From assembly GCF_022458985.1 (NCBI RefSeq), contig NC_061782.1, positions 17,788,172 to 17,852,171 on the forward strand: DNA of 64,000 nucleotides, written 5' to 3'. The DNA is from Mugil cephalus (Eukaryota > Chordata > Actinopteri > Mugiliformes > Mugilidae). The stretch's first letter is position 1. Every line of letters starts with the position of its first letter. The notes under the pieces are model-generated. The model did not search any database. It saw only the letters and a list, made by a program, of their open reading frames with translations, and was not told where the DNA came from. Below, piece by piece: positions 58,101 through 64,000 of the stretch. The translations under genes were made by a program, and so were the position numbers.

Positions 58101-59027
58101 AATGTTGAAGTGATCGTCGATCACGATTAATCAGGATTTTTTTTCCGACCGCATTTCTTCCCCAAAGACAGTGGTTCCCCACTATCCTTCCGAGTTTTTA
58201 ATAATGCATTGGGCAGTTCTTAACCTAATTTTAGTAGTTTCTGCTTCAGTCTCCTTAGATGTTTTCTGTGTAATGAATTGACCCTTCTCAAACAGCCTTA
58301 CATCTTTTCCACGGCCACGGGATGTGTCTTTCAGTACGGTTGTTTAAGAAATGAGAAGCTACTCATTGCAATAGTTGGGGTTAAATAATTTGTTGCCAGC
58401 TGAAAGATAATCACTAACGTAGTAATTATCCAAATCGTACCCATTTGCTTAGTTAAATCCAGGCAGTGTATGAATATCTGAATTTGGCAGTGCTGGTTTG
58501 ATAAAATAACTAAAGAAGACTTATTTAATTAGATGTAAGTGAATCTTATCTTATTGTGACATTTTCTCCTTCAACATGTTATTATGAAACATTATATACC
58601 TCTACTTATACTTCTACTAATTCATATTGCTTTAAATATTTAAGTGAAGCAAAACTTAATCAATAATTATATATATATATATTTTACCTTTTGCATAAAG
58701 AATATTTTACTTTTTAACTATTGTTGTCTAATTTTACATTTTTCCTTTGTGAAACATCTTTGAACCATATACTTTTCCACCACCACATGAATATCTGACA
58801 CATTAATTAACACATTAATCAGTGTAGGGCCCAGGGCCCGTGTGTTACCTGCGAGTTCGCCCTTTGGGGAGCGTTACGGGCGTGACCTTTCCTTCTGGTA
58901 ACCATGTAGTCGGGCGAAGCGGCACCTCGTTCTCAGGCGCCAGAGCTGCGTGCACCTGGGGCCACGAGGAGCTGCAAACAAGTGCCAAAGCTGCGCCGAG
59001 GCACCAGGACAAGGAGGCGAGCGCCAT
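52146..59027 (-). CDS. ndnfl: NDNF-like secreted protein
   Basis: NDNF (neuron-derived neurotrophic factor) is a secreted glycoprotein with fibronectin type III domains that modulates neuron survival and migration and FGF signalling. Three coding exons (minus): 58849-59027, 55698-55822 and 52146-53599, giving 585 residues (human NDNF 568). A signal peptide ([20 protein letters not shown], cleavage about residue 27) opens it. Conserved anchors are [92 protein letters not shown] and the terminal KMVKTRKEC, matching human KVVKTRKFC. Divergence from human NDNF is large, so this is called the NDNF-like paralogue. Unusual are two furin-type basic sites, RTRR (57-60) and RKRR (245-248), and a Trp-rich segment after the second. 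Both introns carry transposon remnants. Confidence 0.88.
53750..54075 (-). mobile_element. Tc1/mariner-type transposon fragment in ndnf-like intron 2
   Basis: Read on the minus strand, the DNA follows the 3' half of a fish Tc1-like transposase gene: it begins near the triplets for HVDVT and includes the VDLA-type WP-region and ISVG/WD-like remnants. Stops and indels break every frame, so it is a dead, truncated copy. It belongs to a different family from the element at 57.3-58.5 kb. No inverted ends could be found. Confidence 0.55.
54140..54243 (+). repeat. dispersed repeat tail ending in ATGA tandem
   Basis: CCTGTCCAGGGTGTACCCCG followed by CCTCTAGCCCAGTGACAGC and, at the end, GTTACAGAAAATGAATGAATGA. 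This string is one of the commonest dispersed motifs in fish genomes and ends in a short tandem tail, as LINE/SINE 3' ends do. Confidence 0.55.
55245..55340 (+). repeat. dispersed repeat fragment, probably of hAT type
   Basis: GTCTTCAACATGGGATCCGT followed by GACCCCTAGAGGACCCGTCA and GGTACTGCAGG. I recognise the GTCTTCAACA...GACCCCTA opening from dispersed non-autonomous DNA transposons. Only one end is visible. Confidence 0.35.
57330..58470 (-). mobile_element. Tc1-like DNA transposon, degenerate, in ndnf-like intron 1
   Basis: The minus strand carries most of a Tc1-like transposase. The best frame (57818-58030) includes [40 protein letters not shown] and [14 protein letters not shown], where WSDES holds the first catalytic aspartate. 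Upstream, the start region survives near 58340 but its ATG is lost. Downstream the frame is interrupted repeatedly. The right end TTAAATCCAGGCAGTGTA at about 58453-58470 looks like the terminal repeat with an internal deletion. The left terminal repeat is not recognisable. It is a dead copy. Confidence 0.85.
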
Positions 59028-60395
59028 CTCCGATCGTTGCTCTCTCCCTGACTTTTACTCTTTGGCTCTCCTCAGTCCCGCCGTCTTGGATGTCTCCCAG
59101 GCTCTGAGAATGCACGGCGGAAAGGTCAAAAACATCAATCAGAACCCATGAACTGCGCACGCCCACTCAAAACGCTCTTAGTCAAATTTCTGCTGTACCA
59201 TTCACGCAGACACTAAAGAGCTGTAGCGGCTGATGATTCATTGATATCAAGAAACATCCTATCCTATTCAGACAGAATTATTCATGCCGGGGAAGAGAAA
59301 TTGCCATGCTTTATTACTCTGGGATGTGTGTGTAGCACAGCTTGACACTCAGTGTAAAAAATCACCCATCGCACCACTTTTCAAAGTGTGAAGTGGGCTG
59401 CTAATATCGCTCTGAAGTCAGGGCCTTTACATCTACATTTCTATTTTTATCCGGAGGGCTCTAATTGATCTGTTCGCCAAATCTATTTCATTTACCGTCA
59501 ATTCATCGGGGGAAAGTGTCGGCGTGCTGATGCGGAGAGAGGTACACAAGCGACACCTGGAAGTGCTCCGACGCAGTCAGATCCAAACATGAATGAAATG
59601 CATAACAAGAGATCAGATTTTTCAGTCTCTCTGTCTTTCACTCTATCCCTCCCTACCCTCTATTGGGGTTTCACTGTCTTTTTTTTTTATGCGTATATGT
59701 GGGTATGATAGCGTATGTGTGTGAGATTTACTGATAGCAGATGATTATGGGTCTCAGTGTTCTCCTTTCTCCCCAGAGAGAACACATTTGTTCAAAGTCG
59801 CACAGGCTTCACAAACACACTCCCCGCCTTCCCCTAACAAGGTGTATTATGTCAGTGCTGTGCCCTATAGATCAGATGACAATCACTGTGGAACAACCGT
59901 GGAGGCGGCTACAGAAGGCACATCTGAGTCTTCTGGGCCCCGGGACGCTCCCAGATCCAAACTCGCAAACCCTCGCACAGCTACAAAGTCGCACTGAGAC
60001 GCCTGCTCATTATCCTTGCACAGAAAGAGGGGAGTGAACGACCCATAAAGCTTTAACTGAGACACATGCAGGGGGAGAAAAACAGATTGAAATGGGAGGG
60101 AGCAGAGGAAGGGGAGACTGAGGGAGGGAGGGAGGGAGGGAGGGTGGAAACGGAGAGCAAGAAGAGGAGGATGTCGGATTCTGGAGTAATTAGAGGGAAG
60201 AGGACGGAAAGAGGAGAAAGTGAAACTGTGAAAAAAAGAAAAAAAAGAGGAGATGGCTGAAAAAACATTACAGTCTGCTTTAACCAGACATATGAAGATA
60301 CTTTATTCTCCATGTCAAATGTCCAGTGTGTTACAAATTACCAGACGGCTGCACAGCCTCTCACTCCCCCACTCATTCAGTCTGGATAAATATGA
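59028..60395. other. upstream flank of the ndnf-like gene
   Basis: The promoter of the ndnf-like gene should lie in the first few hundred bases. Sequence near 59440-59545 is unusually rich in balanced, non-repetitive motifs with AATTGATC-type homeodomain cores. A GGGA tandem lies at 60119-60144. No exon was recognised. Confidence 0.35.
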
Positions 60396-60397
60396 AG

Positions 60398-60425
60398 ACA
60401 CACACACACACACACACACACACAC
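60398..60425. repeat. (CA)14 microsatellite
   Basis: Fourteen uninterrupted CA dinucleotides. Confidence 0.95.
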
Positions 60426-61370
60426 GAAAAGCTTGGCGGGCTTGTTTCTTCAAAACGAACCCGCTGATAAAATATGCATAGGGCTCCTCAGCAAATTATG
60501 GCCAATTGAATTTTCATAAGGCAAAAAGGCTGGGTCTTACAGAGAGAGGGAGCTCAGTGAACTTAACTACCGCCCTCTATAAATAAATACACACTCCCCT
60601 TTAAACACAGCAGCTCAGGACTTTGATGGCCCCCCTCAGCTTTTTCCATTATGGTTATCCCGGTCTGTCAACCGACTACATTTATTCTGTTTGGGTTTTA
60701 ATTAAAGATACTTGAACCCTGCTCCTCTGTTTATTTTCTCTTTCTCTGTGTGCATTCGGATCCCCTCGTTTAGAAGTTGATGCGGGCTCAGTTTCAGAGG
60801 GACAGGTTGAGTTCCGTGTGTGCATTGTATTAGCTATCTTCTATCTCCCTGGACTCTGGCAGGACCATCTGCCTTCTGTTATCTGTGGGCAGGGACAGAT
60901 TAAATGGCATGGGGTGGTCCCTGCAGGATCCGTTGTCCCCCATCTAAAAAAAAAATAAATAAATAAATAACTAAAGGGAAAGAACTGGCCTGTGATTCAT
61001 GGTGGAGGTCGGCGAGATTACGGCGCAGTGACCGTGGAACTTGATATGATTTTACGGCTGATTTTCTGCCTCAGTGCATGCACATTTTAACATATTAACC
61101 CTTCTCACATCTTCCTTACTTCCACCGTCCCTTTGTGCCAGAACCTCTCATTCTCCCTGTCCCGTCAATTCTCCTCTCACACACTTTTCACATCGTCACA
61201 CTCCAACATTTCTTTATGCCCGTGAGCGCTGTCCCGCTCAACAGCAAGGGAAGACGCATAACCACAACCTGTAAACGTGTAACGAAATGTGATGGCATCA
61301 AGATGAAGACAAACGGCCACATGGTAAAAGTGCCCTGCATCTGTCTCAGCTCTTTTAAAAGCCCTCCAGA
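60426..61370. other. gene-free flank, candidate conserved noncoding DNA near 60.43-60.72 kb
   Basis: Between 60430 and 60715 the sequence is free of repeats and holds several AT-rich transcription-factor-like cores (ATATGCATAG, CAATTGAATT, TTTTAATTAA). An AAAT tandem follows at 60944-60973. No coding exon was seen. Confidence 0.35.
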
Positions 61371-61402
61371 GACACACACAGACACACACACACACACACA
61401 CA
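61371..61402. repeat. (CA)n microsatellite, one interruption
   Basis: GA(CA)4 G A(CA)10-type run. Confidence 0.9.
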
Positions 61403-61593
61403 AAAACAACTGATTCAAAGAAACAAGTTGCTGACTTACACAACCGGTGGAAATGTGAGACGCTCGCGCACACACATGCTCTGCAAGGACGACATGCATG
61501 CATGCATCCCCCCTTACCTTCTCTCAGTGCACGCTCTCCCTCGCTGGCGCAGGGAGTGAGGGATGGGATCAAATGAGAGAGGGAGAGAGGATG

Positions 61594-61672
61594 GAGTAGG
61601 AGGAGGAGGAGGAGGAGGAGGAAGAGGGGGAAGAGGAGGAGAGGGGGGTGAGAGCCAGTTGCGAGGAGAGGA
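61594..61672 (+). repeat. purine-rich GGA tandem
   Basis: An almost pure A/G strand dominated by GGA and AGG units. It produces poly-glycine and poly-serine open frames on either strand that are not genes. Confidence 0.85.
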
Positions 61673-62041
61673 GGAGCGACAGCAGGTTGTTGTTGGGTGT
61701 TTCACTGACTCCCAGGAGGCGCTGCTCACTCCGTACTCCAGGAGGTGTCTCTTCAGGGCTCAGGTGTCCCTTCAGGGCTGTCCCTTCAGGGCTGTCCCAG
61801 CTCCGGCGCGCCCTGGTGCGGTTCAAGGCTCCCCAGGCACTCTCCTCACGCTTGCACCCTGTCTCTCAAGTCCTTCACACGTGGAGGCTTGTCCTGCTGA
61901 ACACTGTGTGAATGTCATCCAGTCAGTGAAGTCATACGTTCTCCCTCTGTCACTCCCCCCTTTTTTCACCTGTTCTCTCCGTTTACCTCCTCCTCGCACT
62001 GGACGGAGCTCACTCGCAATTCAAATGGGCTCGTGTGTGAC

Positions 62042-62063
62042 TGTGTGTGTGTGTGTGTGTGTG
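62042..62063. repeat. (TG)11 microsatellite
   Basis: Uninterrupted TG dinucleotides followed by a short CGTATATCTG. Confidence 0.9.
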
Positions 62064-64000
62064 CGTATATCTGTATGTGCAATCTGAGAGTGAGGGAGCG
62101 AGTGGGTGAGTGTGAGGGGGCTGACGGCGAGGTCGCTGGATGGGGGAGGTAATGAGAAATGAGAGAGAGGCTGTTGGTTGTGAAGAGCAGCGTTAGGGAA
62201 AGGGGAGGTGATGTAAAAGTTAAATGCATTCACGGTACACCAGTCTGTGTCCTGGTCTGATAACATCTGTATTAGATGGCTTTAGACAGCGCGTTCGAGG
62301 TTACACCGTCTTTGTGCTCTTATCTCCCGTTCAGTCAGCTGCTTAGTCTGCTTCCAAATGAACATGTTTGAATGGGGGAGTTAATAGATTTATGCAAATG
62401 TTTAGCTTTGAAACAGATTAAATGTTCAATTAAAAGAGTGACCTGGACTTAAGGATTCATTTGTGCTTTATTTGAGTTTATTGCGTTGTGTTTATTTCGT
62501 TCTTCTTCTACACAAAAAAGAAATTTGCTGCGTTAATTTTTCTGATATTTGCCATTTGTATTGCAAAACTTAAAAATGACCTCAATTTAAAACTTAAAAA
62601 GCTCCTAAACATCACTTATAAAACTCAGCAATTAACACGGTATAATTTATTTTATGTTAAAATTGGTTTCAAATATGTGTCAGCAACTGGCAAACCTTGT
62701 CTAGCTAGTTTTAGCAAAGATTTTGCTCAGCTTAGCACACAATGTGTTAGCATTAACGACTAGCCTTCACCTTTAAAGCGCCCAAATTAACTCATTACAA
62801 CTTATTCGTTGACACATTATTATAGTTTTGGTTTCATATTTGGTAAATATGTCCCAGAATATTTTTTGGCAGGAAGTGACACAGCTCATCTAGCTTGCTG
62901 TAGCTTAGCTAAGCTAAGTGAGTGACATGTTCCAAATGTAGGCCTATAAACATTTTCAAATCATCACATTGCATCCTAAGTGAACACACAATAACTGGTT
63001 AGTTTAATTTTTTATCTCTTTTTTATTTTTATTTATTTATTTATTTTGGTTAAATATGTTGTAGAATATTTCCTGGCACGAAGTGGCAGCACTCATCTGG
63101 CTAGCTTTGCACAAAGCTGCTGTTGGTAGCCTTATTGTTACCATAGTAACACAACGCTGTCATCAATCTCCCGTCACTGATTGATGTAATACCTCCCTAA
63201 ACATTTCACCTAACATGTTTGTCTTATACACACCTTCACATACCTTCTATCAGGGTTGGTGGAGACAAAGAAAATGGCGGCATTCTGTTTATTTTCCTGG
63301 GCAGTTAGCACCTGTTGTTTCACGGGGAGCGCAGAGACGTATACCCTAAAGTATAACAGGCACACTGAGGGCTGCTTGTCCTCCACCCACAGGTCAAGTG
63401 CAGATCTCGGTGGACTGGAGGCATTCATATCAGTGTCTCTCCAACCCCACCCAGTCCTCTCATCTCCACACAATGGTGGGGCCTCATGTAGCTCCCCTGC
63501 GCTCTCTCTCCTGAGCTCTTTAATCAATATCATCAGGAAAATAGAAAGAGCTGTGTGCTAACTCCCCCGTTTCTATTTAGCGATGGGGCCTTTTCTCACT
63601 CATTCACTCGGTACTTCAGTCGAGGGCTATTGAGGTCATTCTGAATGGGACCCACTCCACCCAGAGGGAATATAGTCTGACCGCTGGCTAGGCCCTTCGT
63701 CTGCATCTCTTGCTGCCTGCAACTTTACTTCAAAGAATTAAAAAATGTGCCACATGAGCACTATTAATAAATACATCACTTCAGTGGCCACCACTGTTTT
63801 TTTTTTTTTTGTTTTTTTTTTTTTTTAAGTGAGGACCCTTTGCTGCGGCTGGACTCTCTTTTAAAGCCGCCAGCCGTTCATTCTCCATTAGCTGCCCCAC
63901 TTTACAGCCCCTAAGAAGTTCTGAAAGTCAGCAATCTGGCAGCGCGCAGATACGCCGGCTGCCTTTTGAAGACTGGATGGCGATTAACCTTTTGGAGAGA
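62064..64000. other. gene-free right flank
   Basis: It is mostly AT-rich with a TTTA tandem at 63028-63047 and poly-T at about 63797-63828. Two similar stretches near 62845-62930 and 63050-63120 both read GTCCCAGAATATTTTT/GTTGTAGAATATTTCC, then GGCA-GAAGTG and CTCATCTAGC/CTCATCTGGC, suggesting an old local duplication. No gene was recognised. Confidence 0.4.

Noticed and set aside
60066-60313. Charged open frame around the GGGA tandem
   Set aside because: Low-complexity translation of a simple repeat.
61563-62087. Long open frames rich in Gly, Glu or Ser across the GGA tandem
   Set aside because: They arise from the purine-rich simple repeat and show no domain or splice support.

Overview
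The window is nuclear DNA of a vertebrate, almost certainly a teleost fish. Its genes are split into many small exons with canonical GT-AG introns. The encoded proteins resemble human ones but carry fish-type differences. The spacers hold microsatellites and repeats typical of fish: Tc1-like transposons, L2-type LINE tails, a fold-back repeat and a solo LTR. No bacterial-type operon, CRISPR array, tRNA or rRNA was seen. All exon borders were read by hand from splice sites and reading phase, and in every complete gene the phases close without a break.

Layout from left to right: (1) about 1-6.8 kb, minus strand, the 5' part (six coding exons) of a sarcomeric alpha-actinin, actn2-like, running off the left edge. 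(2) 7.1-16.1 kb, minus, p4ha1, collagen prolyl 4-hydroxylase alpha subunit, with both copies of its mutually exclusive 71-nt exon; 5' noncoding exons probably lie further right, to about 20 kb. (3) 21.6-24.1 kb, minus, styxl1-like, a rhodanese plus dual-specificity phosphatase protein whose catalytic cysteine is intact, unlike the mammalian pseudo-enzyme. (4) 24.1-27.9 kb, spacer with a solo LTR and a LINE tail. (5) 28.0-30.2 kb, plus, a four-exon multi-pass membrane protein with a transporter-like (drug/metabolite transporter) look that I cannot name. (6) 30.9-32.1 kb, a second LINE fragment. (7) 32.4-37.0 kb, minus, ecd. (8) 38.1-47.7 kb, plus, fam149b1, divergent from ecd. (9) 47.7-50.2 kb, minus, dnajc9, tail-to-tail with fam149b1. 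(10) 52.1-59.0 kb, minus, an NDNF-like secreted protein with a Tc1-like fossil in each of its two introns. (11) 59-64 kb, gene-free flank with microsatellites and possible conserved noncoding DNA.

P4HA1, ECD, FAM149B1 and DNAJC9 are neighbours on human 10q22, so the middle of the window is an old conserved gene block. That linkage supports calling the hydroxylase p4ha1 rather than p4ha2. The alpha-actinin, styxl1-like, transporter-like and ndnf-like genes are additions to that block in this lineage (established knowledge for the human order; inference for the rest). The genes do not form one pathway: muscle Z-disc structure, collagen maturation, a phosphatase-like regulator, spliceosome/R2TP-linked cell-cycle control, cilium function, histone chaperoning and a secreted neurotrophic-type factor.

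I did not find a clearly new molecular system. The most promising points are the catalytically intact STYXL1-like phosphatase, the unnamed membrane protein, the p4ha1 alternative exon pair with a nearby perfect hairpin, the furin-type sites in the NDNF-like protein, and a lysine/arginine-rich 69-nt cassette-like exon in fam149b1.
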